The notes below the pieces were generated by a model. The model was not told where the DNA came from and searched no databases. It saw only the letters and a program-made list of their open reading frames with translations. Shown here piece after piece: positions 1 to 8,557 of a stretch of 64,000 bases of DNA (position 1 is its first letter; each line of letters starts with the position of its first letter). The position numbers and the translations under genes were made by a program. The stretch lies in the NCBI GenBank assembly GCA_022827185.1, contig JAJDTM010000049.1:27558-91557 (forward strand), given 5' to 3'. The DNA is from Candidatus Poribacteria bacterium (GTDB lineage: Bacteria; Poribacteria; WGA-4E; WGA-3G).

Positions 1-1
1 C

Positions 2-598
2 ACCGAGCGTGATGATGCCTTAACCCCTTCAGATTCAACAGCAAAGCAACTCAGCCAACCCATCCCAACAAAAGATCCCGATGATGCAGATGCATCTACA
101 CAAGAAGGAAACGAACAACCTTCAAAGCAACTCAGCTTCGGGGACCTCTACATCCTCAAACAAATTAACTTTGAAACATCAATGTTCTTCGCATTGTATG
201 ACGCTATACAACTCCCTGCTACTGTCCTTGAAATGACGCTTTCCAGCTTGACACTCAATAGCAATGGCAGCGAACAGCACATCCCTAAAACAGATGTTAA
301 ATATTGCTACAAAGATATTGATGCTGAGAGAGTTCAAGCAGCAGTACAGATTGATGAAGACGTTAAAACGCAGCAACTGAAACAATTACCCGCTGATGCA
401 CAGACATGTGAGATTGATACAGAAGCCGTGCGGCATGCCCGAAAAAATGGATCCCCGATTCAGATTACGCTCCGAGAGGGAGAAATCTTTCGCGGGACTG
501 TGGATTGGGTGAGTCCTTATGAAATTAAACTCATTTTAGAGAATGGATCTAAGGTGGTTATCTTCCGGCACGCCGTCTACAATCTTTCCGTAGATTAG
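2..598 (+). CDS. Protein with C-terminal Hfq/Sm-like domain (5' end missing)
   Basis: The reading frame is open from base 2, so the gene starts before the window; the ATG at 182 is internal and nothing marks it as a start. The last 45 residues look like an Sm fold of the Hfq type: a beta strand with ITLREGEIFRGTV, then a strand ending NGSKVVIFRHAVYNL, which matches the Hfq Sm2 signature around YKHAI. Hfq binds small RNAs and mRNAs as a hexamer. An upstream stretch ending HIPKTDVKYCYKD could be a second, degenerate Sm-like unit. The visible N-terminal part is polar, rich in D, S, Q and P, and probably disordered. The YkgJ-like gene begins 10 bases after the stop, suggesting co-transcription. 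The Hfq-like call is by motif; an unrelated Sm-like or PilZ-like barrel is possible. Confidence 0.6.
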   Translation, partial: TERDDALTPSDSTAKQLSQPIPTKDPDDADASTQEGNEQPSKQLSFGDLYILKQINFETSMFFALYDAIQLPATVLEMTLSSLTLNSNGSEQHIPKTDVKYCYKDIDAERVQAAVQIDEDVKTQQLKQLPADAQTCEIDTEAVRHARKNGSPIQITLREGEIFRGTVDWVSPYEIKLILENGSKVVIFRHAVYNLSVD

Positions 599-608
599 GG
601 GCTTCCCT

Positions 609-1178
609 ATGAAAGCATATTACGAACTTCTTGATGAGATTCAGCGTGATGTCCAACGCCTGCGTGAAGAATCCGGAGGGGTGCCGTGTCCATCCACCTG
701 TTTCGCCTGCTGCCATAACACGGCGACAATGGCAATCAGTGAGGTTGAAGCTCGGGACCTAAAAATCGGTTTGGAGGCACTGCCAGCGGAGCTCCGCACG
801 CACATCCGCGCAAGAGCAGAACGCAGCATCAAAAAATTAGAAGCACATGGACACAATATCGAAACCATCATGCCAGATACCGGTATGGAAGCCGTTAGCG
901 TGGTCCGCGGTAAGCCAGAAGGTGAATGTCCTATGCTCATCGGGGGTGTCTGTTCTGTTTACGAACACCGTCCGGTCATCTGCCGGGTCTGGGGCTATCC
1001 AATACATAACGGCAATGACTTAGCCTGCTGCCACAAAACCTTCCTCGGTAAACGGAATCGCTTCCAACCCCTCAATTATAACCGCTATTGGAAGACATGT
1101 CAAAACCTTAGTACCGAATTGGGTGCCACCCAGAAAACACCAAACTGCTACCTCGTCGCGCAATTGCTCTCGGAGTAA
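609..1178 (+). CDS. YkgJ-family cysteine-cluster protein
   Basis: 189 residues. Cysteines fall in the pattern of the YkgJ/FliB-type putative zinc- or iron-chelating family: CPSTCFACCHN near residue 27, GECPMLIGGVCSVYEHRP near 100-120 followed by ICRVWGYP, and a late LACCHK near 140. Proteins of this family are small cytoplasmic metal-cluster proteins of unknown reaction. The ATG at 609 is used because the frame has no better upstream start and the gene follows the previous stop by 10 bases. The segment between the cysteine clusters is helical and charged. Family assignment is good; function is unknown. Confidence 0.8.
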   Translation: MKAYYELLDEIQRDVQRLREESGGVPCPSTCFACCHNTATMAISEVEARDLKIGLEALPAELRTHIRARAERSIKKLEAHGHNIETIMPDTGMEAVSVVRGKPEGECPMLIGGVCSVYEHRPVICRVWGYPIHNGNDLACCHKTFLGKRNRFQPLNYNRYWKTCQNLSTELGATQKTPNCYLVAQLLSE

Positions 1179-1215
1179 AATCCTGACACACCATTTTTGG
1201 AACTGTGGAGGCTCC

Positions 1216-2232
1216 ATGAAAAACAGATTTAGCCTTTCCAATTTTTTTCCTCTTGTAGCGGTCCTCAGCCTCCTGATTTGCTTTGGTTGTGGAGATACAG
1301 AAGACGAGCAAGAGGCAACCCACTTTACCAACTCGGTTTTCTTCTTCGATGAACCTGCTGAAGAATCGCTACAACCTGCTGAACAACTGCCACAGTTGAC
1401 AGACGAAGACCGAGAGAAGTTAGAAGAAGCTAAACAATGGCTACAGTTAACAGTCGAAGACTGGAGAAATTTAAAAGACGAAGATTGGGAAAAGTTAAAG
1501 GGCGAAGATTGGGTCAGGTTGACAGACGCGGAAGTTAAAGAGCTCATGAAGCTTGAGATTGTCCCCTGGGATCGTTTACAGGAGCTACCAGAAGAGCAAG
1601 CCGAAAAACATAGGAATGCCGCACTCTTTCAACAGTTTGGAGACATTCCACAGCTTCGCTATAGGGTAGAGTTTGATCGACATTATTTGAAAAATCGAGG
1701 TCTCCCTTTTACTGCAACACCTGAAATTGCTAAGCAATTCGTTGGATATTTCGCAGCAAACTATTTTCTTTTCCCTGAAGAAGACCGTAGGCGTTTGCTT
1801 GAAGACGAAATGAAGCAGTTAAAATCTGTGATAGAACACGAAGAACACCGTTTTGAAAAAGAAGAACTTCGCCACTTAGATCAGCTCAGAATAGAAGACC
1901 CTGAAGCTTGGATAGAAAGCATGCGCGCCTTTTTTATTCGCAAACACGGTAACACCCCGGGAGCGAACACGATTATCGAATTTTTGAGAAAATTGGAACT
2001 GGATTTACCAAGAGCAGACGAGGAATGTCATTCCTACCTTACGGCATACAATGCGTTCTATACTGCCTTTAAGGTCCGCGCAACTTATGAATACGAATAC
2101 TATGCTATGTTTGAAGCATCGAACCAACTCCGGCCTATTGTAGCGGATAAGCCGCTACAAATCCTCGAAAAATACCGAGAGGCACGCGCAGAAGGTATCT
2201 CATTCTATAACATAAACTGGAACGATGATTAG
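1216..2232 (+). CDS. Lipoprotein with charged DW/DE-L repeats, function unknown
   Basis: 338 residues from the ATG at 1216, which has GGAGG about 6 bases upstream; the frame is open further upstream to 1123 but only across the end of the previous gene. Residues 1-25 form a lipoprotein signal peptide with lipobox LICFGC (Cys near residue 25). Residues about 55-105 carry a short imperfect repeat of the type LT(D/V)EDW..LK, acidic and helical. The remainder is a charged, helix-rich domain with no family I recognise. It is probably membrane-anchored on the periplasmic side. The last four bases overlap the 3' end of the convergent DUF971 gene. Confidence 0.7.
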   Translation: MKNRFSLSNFFPLVAVLSLLICFGCGDTEDEQEATHFTNSVFFFDEPAEESLQPAEQLPQLTDEDREKLEEAKQWLQLTVEDWRNLKDEDWEKLKGEDWVRLTDAEVKELMKLEIVPWDRLQELPEEQAEKHRNAALFQQFGDIPQLRYRVEFDRHYLKNRGLPFTATPEIAKQFVGYFAANYFLFPEEDRRRLLEDEMKQLKSVIEHEEHRFEKEELRHLDQLRIEDPEAWIESMRAFFIRKHGNTPGANTIIEFLRKLELDLPRADEECHSYLTAYNAFYTAFKVRATYEYEYYAMFEASNQLRPIVADKPLQILEKYREARAEGISFYNINWNDD

Positions 2233-2558
2233 CACACATCTGGTGTTTTAGCGGCGCTTTCACTTAACTCCCGCAAAAACTCGAAGGTATAAATCCCAGT
2301 ACGGTGTCCATCACTCCACACCAAACGCACCGCATAGCGTCCGACTCGCTGAATATCCACAAGCCGTAAATTTTCAAAAAAGTCATCGGACGGTAAAATA
2401 TGGAAGGGGTCGTTTCCGAAACGTACCGCATCGCAATGGGCACACGGGCATTTTTCGCGGAGGAAACGGTAGGGCAGTTCGCTACGGGACGAATCTTTCC
2501 ATTGAATTTCCAAACCCGTGTCGCCTCTTTCAATGCGAGTCGGTTGAAATTTTTGCAT
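2229..2558 (-). CDS. DUF971 family protein
   Basis: 109 residues from the ATG at 2558; a GTG two codons upstream (2564) is an alternative, and neither has a clear ribosome binding site. The sequence follows the DUF971 / gamma-butyrobetaine hydroxylase-like N-terminal domain: LPYRFLREKCPCAHC with CxxC-type cysteines, and the C-terminal signature DGHRTGIYTFEFLREL. Stand-alone members occur next to iron-sulfur and Mrp/ApbC-like genes, and this copy lies 117 bases after a ferredoxin gene on the same strand, so an iron-sulfur link is reasonable. It converges on the lipoprotein gene with a 4-base overlap. Confidence 0.75.
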   Translation of the reverse strand: MQKFQPTRIERGDTGLEIQWKDSSRSELPYRFLREKCPCAHCDAVRFGNDPFHILPSDDFFENLRLVDIQRVGRYAVRLVWSDGHRTGIYTFEFLRELSESAAKTPDVC

Positions 2559-2680
2559 AATCACTGCTCAAACAGGTTGGAGAGAAAAAAACGGTTGCCA
2601 ATTTGTGCGACCGCAAGCAGTCTCGCAAATCAACAACCGTTCAAGGCATCGCGGAATCTAAGGATTGCGCCTGCTATCCG

Positions 2681-2938
2681 TTATTCAAAGTACTCCGCGT
2701 TGATATCAATAAACTCTTCCCATTCTTCAGGAACGTCTTCTTCCATGAAGATAGCTTCGACGGGGCATTCGGGTTCACATACGCCACAGTCGATGCACTC
2801 TTCTGGGTCGATGTAAAGCATATTGACTTCTTCAAACTCGTCGGCATCCGGTAAGGGATGGATGCAGTCCACTGGGCATACATCAACGCACGAACTATCC
2901 TTAACATCAATGCAGGGTTCGCAAATCACATACGTCAT
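2681..2938 (-). CDS. fdxA: 7Fe/8Fe bacterial-type ferredoxin
   Basis: 85 residues, small acidic electron carrier. The N-terminal half has C-x7-C-x3-CPVDC (CIDVKDSSCVDVCPVDC), the spacing of a [3Fe-4S] site in FdxA-type seven-iron ferredoxins; the C-terminal half has CIDCGVCEPECPVEAI, a full [4Fe-4S] motif. Length and the acidic tail fit FdxA. The ATG at 2938 has GGAAAGGAG about 7 bases upstream on the minus strand, an excellent ribosome binding site. It likely serves cytoplasmic redox reactions; the partner is not visible here. Confidence 0.85.
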   Translation of the reverse strand: MTYVICEPCIDVKDSSCVDVCPVDCIHPLPDADEFEEVNMLYIDPEECIDCGVCEPECPVEAIFMEEDVPEEWEEFIDINAEYFE

Positions 2939-3248
2939 GTTGGAAAACTCCTTTCCGCTTGATTTATAGTAACAACTTCACGCAATAGGCGAAATTAGCC
3001 AATTTGATGAAGAAGGCATAAAAAACATCGTCATATATGGCGGATTTTTTTTTGCTGTGTCTCCTGAGTTGCGATTCAAGACACAATAATAATACCACAT
3101 GCATCTTATTTTGTCAAATTACATTTCCAACAGATTTTACCTTCATGGAACCGCGCCAGTTTAAAATCCAAATTATTACAACTTTTCCAAATTATGCACC
3201 CTTTTCCAATCAAACGCTGGTCTTTAATTATAAAGCGTAAAGCAGCGT

Positions 3249-3376
3249 TTTATAGTAGAATCCGAAAATAAGTTTACATTTGTAGCATAGGCTGTTAGCC
3301 TGTGCCATTGGGACACAAAACTTCACAGCTCACACGACGATACGAGTGTATAGGTAATTACGGAATCTACTATAAA
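3249..3376. repeat. MITE-like element with 16-bp terminal inverted repeats
   Basis: The 480-base gap 2939-3419 has no convincing gene. Inside it, 3249-3264 (tttatagtagaatccg) is the inverse of 3361-3376 (cggaatctactataaa) with one mismatch, bounding a 128-bp element with no coding capacity. Its core holds the sequence gcataggctgttagcctgtgc (3285-3305), a small imperfect hairpin. The right 34 bases recur almost unchanged at 54785-54818 and the core recurs inverted at 54887-54914, so this is a dispersed repeat family. It ends 43 bases before the start codon of the sigma-propeller gene and may carry part of its promoter. Confidence 0.6.
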
Positions 3377-3419
3377 TTTAAACGGTTTCAACGCTATTCA
3401 CTAACTATGGAGAACTCTG

Positions 3420-6410
3420 ATGGTAGAAAGCGATGTTCAACTGATTCGCAGAATCTTATCAGGCGATGACGCGGCGTTCAGCACCTTAGTCCAGAAGCAC
3501 CAAAAGAGCGTCCATGCCCTTGTCTGGCGGAAGATTGGGGATTTCCATATTGCTGAAGAGATTACGCAAGACACTTTCCTCCGAGTATACAAAAGTCTCG
3601 CAACGCTCAAAGATCCCAATCTGTTTGCTGGATGGCTCTATGTCATCGCAAATCGGCTTTGCATTAATTGGAGCGAAAAAAACAGTCCGGCGATACAATC
3701 CTTAGAAGACACACCTATGGAAGACATAGAGGAATCCGCTTATACGCGCTATCTGTCAGAGCAACGCGAGGTGGAAGTCTCCGATTATCACTGCGAAATC
3801 GTCCAAAAACTTCTCCAGAAATTGCCAGAGAGTGAACGCACAGTCGTGACACTCTACTATCTCGGTGAAATGACAGCGAAGGAAATCGCTAAATTCTTAG
3901 GTGTATCCGTAAACACAATTAAAAGTCGAATTCGCCGAGCGCGAGCGCGTTTACAAAATCACGAAGAACTTTTGATCAGCGAAACACTTGGGAGTGTCCA
4001 ATTACCCACCAACCTAACCGATAACATCGTCCAAGAGATTGCCAACATAAAACAGACACCCGCTCCGGTTGGAAAACCCTTGCTGCCATGGGCGGCTTTT
4101 GGAACCGCTGCTGTTTTGGTCATGTTGTTGCTCGGTGTCAGCAATCAATACCTTACCCGTTTTCAGCAGCCATATAGTTTTGAAGCACAATCCGAACCCA
4201 CAATCGAAATCGTTGACGCACCTATCACACTCGATATTGACGCAAAACCCGCTGTGCGAAATCAAGTTGGGCGTGCTTTTATCCCGGGTAAAGGTAGCGG
4301 GAACGGCTTGCAAGTTTCCAAGACAGTCTCATCAACCAATACGTTGGAAATCTCCCCTAAGTTTTCTACATCACAGTGGAATCAGGCAGATGGACCTCAG
4401 GGAAACACCGTCCTTGACATCTTCGCTACATCTGAAAAGACCCTTTACGCCGTTACACCTTCAGGTATCTACAGATTGACAGCGGATGAGACTGAATGGA
4501 CGCTCATTGACACCAGTGTTCCAATTGGCGCGTCCGTGATGCCTATGGCAGCGTATGAGGATACTCTCTATACTGTCTCCACTGATGCAGTGTTTACTTC
4601 AACCGATGCTGGTGGGACATGGAACGTGTTTTGCCCTCGCCCCAAAGGACATGCTATTGGGTTGATAATAGTAGATGAAGCGCGGGGGCAGAGTTCACCA
4701 ACACATCCGGCAATGTATCTTGCCCTTGAAAATGAAGGTGTTTTCCGCTCTACCGATGCTGGCGCACAGTGGACCCTCCTTAACAGTGGACTGATAGATC
4801 AAACGATTACGGCAGTGGCTGCAATCGAAAACACTGTATTTGCTGGCACAAACACCGGACTTTACCGCCTCAATTCAGGCACTTGGGAACAACTGACTGT
4901 GGCTACTTCTGAAGTTATTCATTCGTTAGTGGTCTCTGAAAACAATCTCTATGTCGTAACAGGGCACACGCTTTTTACTTTGGGATTGCTTGAATCAAGA
5001 CTAAAGGATGAAGGACAAATAATACACGGCTACAACGCGAGTTCAGGCAGAGTTTTCTACTCAACTGATTTGGGAACGTCGTGGACTGAGATAACACCGA
5101 AAAATAAATCTCCATTTGTGAGAACACCAGCGGGGATAAAACTTGTGGTTGCCGGTGAGACGCTCTTACTATTGGGTATCGCTGAATTGCGCTCAAGGGA
5201 CAACGGACGAACTTGGACAGACCTTGGATTCGACAGAAATTTGTTTACGTTGGGCGGCTTTTCAACTGTAGCGATAGATGAGCATACGTTTTATACCGTT
5301 AGTACCTCCGGTGTCCATCGGACAACCGATGGAGGTCAATCGTGGCAACCGTTTATGAACGGGATGGCAGGGACCAGGATGCTGGATTTAGTGGCGTTCA
5401 ATGACAGACTCTATATGCATACCGGGAGCGATGTTTTCGAGTCAACCGATGGGGGTGCGTCGTGGGAAAACGTTCCGGTTAATGCCGATGGCATTACGCT
5501 TAAGTCAGTAAAAAAGGGACAGTCCCAAGGCGATTTCTCGCTTGATTCAAGATTGGTAGCAACTAATAACGCTCTTTATGGAATTATACCTGAAGAAGAC
5601 GACCTACGCGTTTTCCATTTGCCGGTCAGTGGCGATGCATTCGTTCCTGCTCACAAGATACCCACTTTTGCAGAGCGATCCTCCTCCCTTAATGTGTGGA
5701 CAAAAGAAGCCTTAGCCTATGAGTTATGGACGAGCGTGGAAGAGGTAGAACAGGATCACTTCGCTGATGATTTTGAAGCAGGTGATAGCCTGCCAGTTAC
5801 GTTGTATTTTAGGAAAAAACATTGGGAAGCTGGTGGATTTGCTGTCAGCGATGAGACGTTCTACATAGAATGCCAGCGACGGCTTTTCAAGTGGAAACCC
5901 GGTAGTCAGGAATGGAGAAATACAAGGCTGATAGATACCAGTGAGCAACCGAATCGCGAATTAAATAGCGGATTCAAGTTAGCGGTTTCAGCAGAAACTG
6001 TCTACGTCGGGAAGCGAGATGGTAAACTCTTTCAATCGTTTGATGGCGGGGACAGTTGGAAGGACGTTACATCAAGTCTTCCACTTCGCTTTACGCATTT
6101 CAACGAGATAATCTTTGTGGGCGGAACGGTTTACGTCGCAACTGATAATGGGGTTTTATCTTCACAGAGTGGAGAACACTGGCACGTGATAACCGATACA
6201 ATGGGGACGCGTATTGTCATAGACCGGTTTGCTGTGGATGGCATTACCGTTTATGGTGCTGGCGATACAGGGGTCTATCACTTAGCAAGCGAATGGCAGC
6301 AGATTTCGCCAGAGGTTCCGGGTAAGGTTATATCTCTCATCGTTAGCAACGACAAACTTTACATTGCTACCGAACAACGCGGGCTGTTTCACATCACACT
6401 AACCAAGTAG
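3420..6410 (+). CDS. ECF sigma factor - membrane helix - Asp-box (BNR/YCF48-like) propeller fusion
   Basis: 996 residues, five times the size of a normal ECF sigma factor. Residues about 11-85 are sigma region 2 (DFHIAEEITQDTFLRVYKSL, then LFAGWLYVIANRLC). Residues about 127-178 are region 4 with the helix-turn-helix EIAKFLGVSVNTIKSRIRR. One hydrophobic helix at about 221-242 follows, then a linker (SEPTIEIVDAPI) shared with the sigma-WD40 genes at 47983 and 54907. The rest is a beta-propeller with seven Asp boxes of the form S/T-x-D-x-G-x-x-W (STDAGGTW, STDAGAQW, STDLGTSW, SRDNGRTW, TTDGGQSW, STDGGASW, SFDGGDSW). With one helix the sigma domain would be cytoplasmic and the propeller outside. 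ATG 3420 has TGGAG upstream. A run of genes for exported proteins follows and may be its target; that is inference. Confidence 0.88.
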   Translation: MVESDVQLIRRILSGDDAAFSTLVQKHQKSVHALVWRKIGDFHIAEEITQDTFLRVYKSLATLKDPNLFAGWLYVIANRLCINWSEKNSPAIQSLEDTPMEDIEESAYTRYLSEQREVEVSDYHCEIVQKLLQKLPESERTVVTLYYLGEMTAKEIAKFLGVSVNTIKSRIRRARARLQNHEELLISETLGSVQLPTNLTDNIVQEIANIKQTPAPVGKPLLPWAAFGTAAVLVMLLLGVSNQYLTRFQQPYSFEAQSEPTIEIVDAPITLDIDAKPAVRNQVGRAFIPGKGSGNGLQVSKTVSSTNTLEISPKFSTSQWNQADGPQGNTVLDIFATSEKTLYAVTPSGIYRLTADETEWTLIDTSVPIGASVMPMAAYEDTLYTVSTDAVFTSTDAGGTWNVFCPRPKGHAIGLIIVDEARGQSSPTHPAMYLALENEGVFRSTDAGAQWTLLNSGLIDQTITAVAAIENTVFAGTNTGLYRLNSGTWEQLTVATSEVIHSLVVSENNLYVVTGHTLFTLGLLESRLKDEGQIIHGYNASSGRVFYSTDLGTSWTEITPKNKSPFVRTPAGIKLVVAGETLLLLGIAELRSRDNGRTWTDLGFDRNLFTLGGFSTVAIDEHTFYTVSTSGVHRTTDGGQSWQPFMNGMAGTRMLDLVAFNDRLYMHTGSDVFESTDGGASWENVPVNADGITLKSVKKGQSQGDFSLDSRLVATNNALYGIIPEEDDLRVFHLPVSGDAFVPAHKIPTFAERSSSLNVWTKEALAYELWTSVEEVEQDHFADDFEAGDSLPVTLYFRKKHWEAGGFAVSDETFYIECQRRLFKWKPGSQEWRNTRLIDTSEQPNRELNSGFKLAVSAETVYVGKRDGKLFQSFDGGDSWKDVTSSLPLRFTHFNEIIFVGGTVYVATDNGVLSSQSGEHWHVITDTMGTRIVIDRFAVDGITVYGAGDTGVYHLASEWQQISPEVPGKVISLIVSNDKLYIATEQRGLFHITLTK

Positions 6411-6556
6411 GTCCTGAATAGTTGGCGAGGTGTTTTTGATAGAGTGGTTCCCAGTTTCGGCAGGCGTATAAAACTTTCTTGAATAGAAACTCAGGGTGAT
6501 TGCAGGGCAATACTGTTAGAAAATTACGTTTTCAGAATTCTATTGGAGGAGAAATT

Positions 6557-6865
6557 ATGTTGATGCAGAAATTCAAAACCAGTCTTCGGTTGTTCGGAAC
6601 TTTTCTTCTGAGGGTTCTATTAGGAATCGGAGCTGCTTATTTATGGATCGTTGGACTGGCTTTTATGGGTCGCTCTACAGTCGGTAGACTCTCTGACCGT
6701 TACATGGATGGTCGCTATGACAGTCTGAGAGATACAGTGTTTTTTGATATTATATATCCTGTCGGATGGTATGGTGCTTGGGTGTTGGTAGGTATAACCA
6801 TTATCTGGGGTTTTTCTCAAGGAAAATTAGATATCCGAAGATGGTTAAGGAAACGGCATAGTTAA
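6557..6865 (+). CDS. Small two-helix membrane protein, unknown
   Basis: 102 residues from ATG 6557, chosen because GGAGGAG lies 5 bases upstream; the open frame reaches back to 6500 without a ribosome site. Two hydrophobic segments are visible, at about residues 12-34 and 70-90, separated by a polar loop with RLSDRYMDGRYD, and the C-terminus is basic (RRWLRKRH), which suggests the tail is cytoplasmic. No family recognised. It lies 146 bases after the sigma-propeller gene and 46 bases before the TolB-like gene, in the same direction. Confidence 0.6.
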   Translation: MLMQKFKTSLRLFGTFLLRVLLGIGAAYLWIVGLAFMGRSTVGRLSDRYMDGRYDSLRDTVFFDIIYPVGWYGAWVLVGITIIWGFSQGKLDIRRWLRKRHS

Positions 6866-6911
6866 AAAGTGGTGTTGTCCGCATGGCACATCACATATGG
6901 AGGACATAAGC

Positions 6912-7880
6912 ATGAAACGGAAATTTGTCTATATCACGTTGGGAACCACAACGATATTAATGTGCTTCTTGCTTGTAGTAGACCTTTATGGGCAAGCGTC
7001 TGATATTTCACATATTGCTTTCAGCTCTAAACGAGACGGAGATTATGACATCTACATGATGGATGCAAAAGGCGAGAATCTCCAGCAACTGACGAACCAC
7101 CCAGGGAATGAGTATTCTCCAGCATTTTCGCCGAATGGACGGTGGATGGCTTATGTTTCCAATCAGGATGGAAAGTTGGAAATTTATCTGATGAATCTCA
7201 AGACAAAGGAATCCCACCGGTTGACGAACGGTCCAGGACATGACAAAAATCCGGCCTGGTCTCCAGATGGACGATGGATTGCGTTTGAATCCAATAGAAC
7301 AGGGATGCACGACATCTATAAAATCGAACCCAGTGGTGCGAATCTCCAAAGGTTGACGCATAAGAGAGATAACTACAACCCAGCTTGGTCTCCTGATAGT
7401 CAACTAATCGCTTTTGCTGCTAACGAGGCTAACAATATTGATATCTATGTGATGAATGCTGATGGTGGAAAACTCAAACGCCTGACAAGGCAAGAACAAG
7501 CGGAAACTGTCCCTACATGGTCTTCAAATGGGAAACAAATCGCCTTTAGTACTGGACTTCTCGGAAATAGAGACATCTATATCATGAATGCGGACGGGAC
7601 AAATGTTCGCCGGTTGACTCATCATCCGGCGAAAGATGGAATTTCCGCCTGGTTTCCGAAGGATCAATTGATTGTCTTTAGTGCCGAGTGGGAGGAAAAT
7701 TATGACATCTATCTCATAGATGTGGATGGAAACAGGCGTCGTAGGTTGACACACGATCCGGCAGTAGATAGGTCACCGACATGGGTGCCCGCGGGTTTTT
7801 TTCTCTCTGTTTCTCCCAGCTCAAAGAAACTAATAACGCAATGGAGTAGACTCAAACAATCCGCAGGAGGAAAACCATGA
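6912..7880 (+). CDS. Exported TolB-like PD40 beta-propeller
   Basis: 322 residues from ATG 6912, with GGAGG about 8 bases upstream; an ATG at 6897 precedes the ribosome site and is less likely. Residues 1-30 are a signal peptide. Six PD40 (WD40-like) blades follow, each with the pattern (D)IY.M(N/D)ADG..L.RLT then P.WSPDG..IAF, as in the C-terminal propeller of TolB. TolB's N-terminal domain is absent, and no Pal partner is nearby, so this is a stand-alone periplasmic propeller rather than tolB. The stop overlaps the next ATG (ATGA), indicating translational coupling with the C39-like/DUF1573 gene. Confidence 0.8.
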   Translation: MKRKFVYITLGTTTILMCFLLVVDLYGQASDISHIAFSSKRDGDYDIYMMDAKGENLQQLTNHPGNEYSPAFSPNGRWMAYVSNQDGKLEIYLMNLKTKESHRLTNGPGHDKNPAWSPDGRWIAFESNRTGMHDIYKIEPSGANLQRLTHKRDNYNPAWSPDSQLIAFAANEANNIDIYVMNADGGKLKRLTRQEQAETVPTWSSNGKQIAFSTGLLGNRDIYIMNADGTNVRRLTHHPAKDGISAWFPKDQLIVFSAEWEENYDIYLIDVDGNRRRRLTHDPAVDRSPTWVPAGFFLSVSPSSKKLITQWSRLKQSAGGKP

Positions 7881-8557
7881 GAGTTTCAGTAAGCACGCTT
7901 CTGATCGCCCTATTTATTATACTCCCTCCCGCTTTCGCAGCGGCAGAAACTAAACAGACTTCTGACGTTACCAGCCTTTATCACCTCGCCAACATCTTAG
8001 GTATTCAAGTATCACTGGCGCACATCGAAAACACGCTCATTGAACAGGCTGGGGAGCATCATACCGTCGATTTTGCGAGTCTCATTGACGCTGCCAAGGA
8101 AATCGGACTCGAATTGCAAGAACGCAATCTCAGCTATGAAGAACTCCGAAAGTTTAAAACGCCAATTATTGCGCATCTCAAGACTACATTTGAAAACGAA
8201 ACCCCCGCAAAAGCAGATACCACCGTTGGACATTTCATTGTTGTTGAGTACGGAAATAAAAAGTGGGTGCGTCTCTTTGATACACCAGGCAGATTTCTAT
8301 ATCAGGCAGCCACTGTTGTTTCCAGAGATCGCTTCTTGGATCGCTGGACGGGACGTGTACTCACACTTTCGGAACGCCAACGTCAGCAAAGGCAACCGGT
8401 TTTGGAGGTTTTTCCCACGTTGTTGGATTTAGATGCCTTAATCACATTTCAGCGCGATGCTGTGGATCAGGACTTAGCAGGATACCAATTTCCTATCCGA
8501 CTGAAAAACCGGGGTGATGTGCCGATACGCATCGCCGCTGTCGCATCCAATACGTGA
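7877..8557 (+). CDS. C39-like/DUF1573 protein, part before an in-frame TGA
   Basis: 226 residues to TGA 8555-8557; the same frame continues open to 9346, so this and the following part look like one 489-codon gene. A signal peptide (ending AFAAAE) is followed by a peptidase C39-like fold: SLYHLANILG near the start, where active C39 proteins have CGxxSLY, and later VGHFIVVEYG and DTPGRF. The catalytic Cys is replaced by Ser, so this is probably an inactive peptide-binding version. The part ends inside a DUF1573-type domain (LKNRGDVPIRIAAVASNT) right where that family has its conserved cysteine. Start ATG 7877 overlaps the previous stop. Nonsense mutation, sequencing error and selenocysteine are all possible. 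Confidence 0.65.
   Translation: MRVSVSTLLIALFIILPPAFAAAETKQTSDVTSLYHLANILGIQVSLAHIENTLIEQAGEHHTVDFASLIDAAKEIGLELQERNLSYEELRKFKTPIIAHLKTTFENETPAKADTTVGHFIVVEYGNKKWVRLFDTPGRFLYQAATVVSRDRFLDRWTGRVLTLSERQRQQRQPVLEVFPTLLDLDALITFQRDAVDQDLAGYQFPIRLKNRGDVPIRIAAVASNT

Noticed and set aside
1020..1547. 175-codon minus-strand frame
   Set aside because: Antisense to the YkgJ-like and lipoprotein genes; serine-rich mirror of the acidic repeats.
3037..3240. 67-codon plus-strand frame in the gap before the sigma-BNR gene
   Set aside because: No ribosome site, no recognisable protein features; ends at the MITE-like element.
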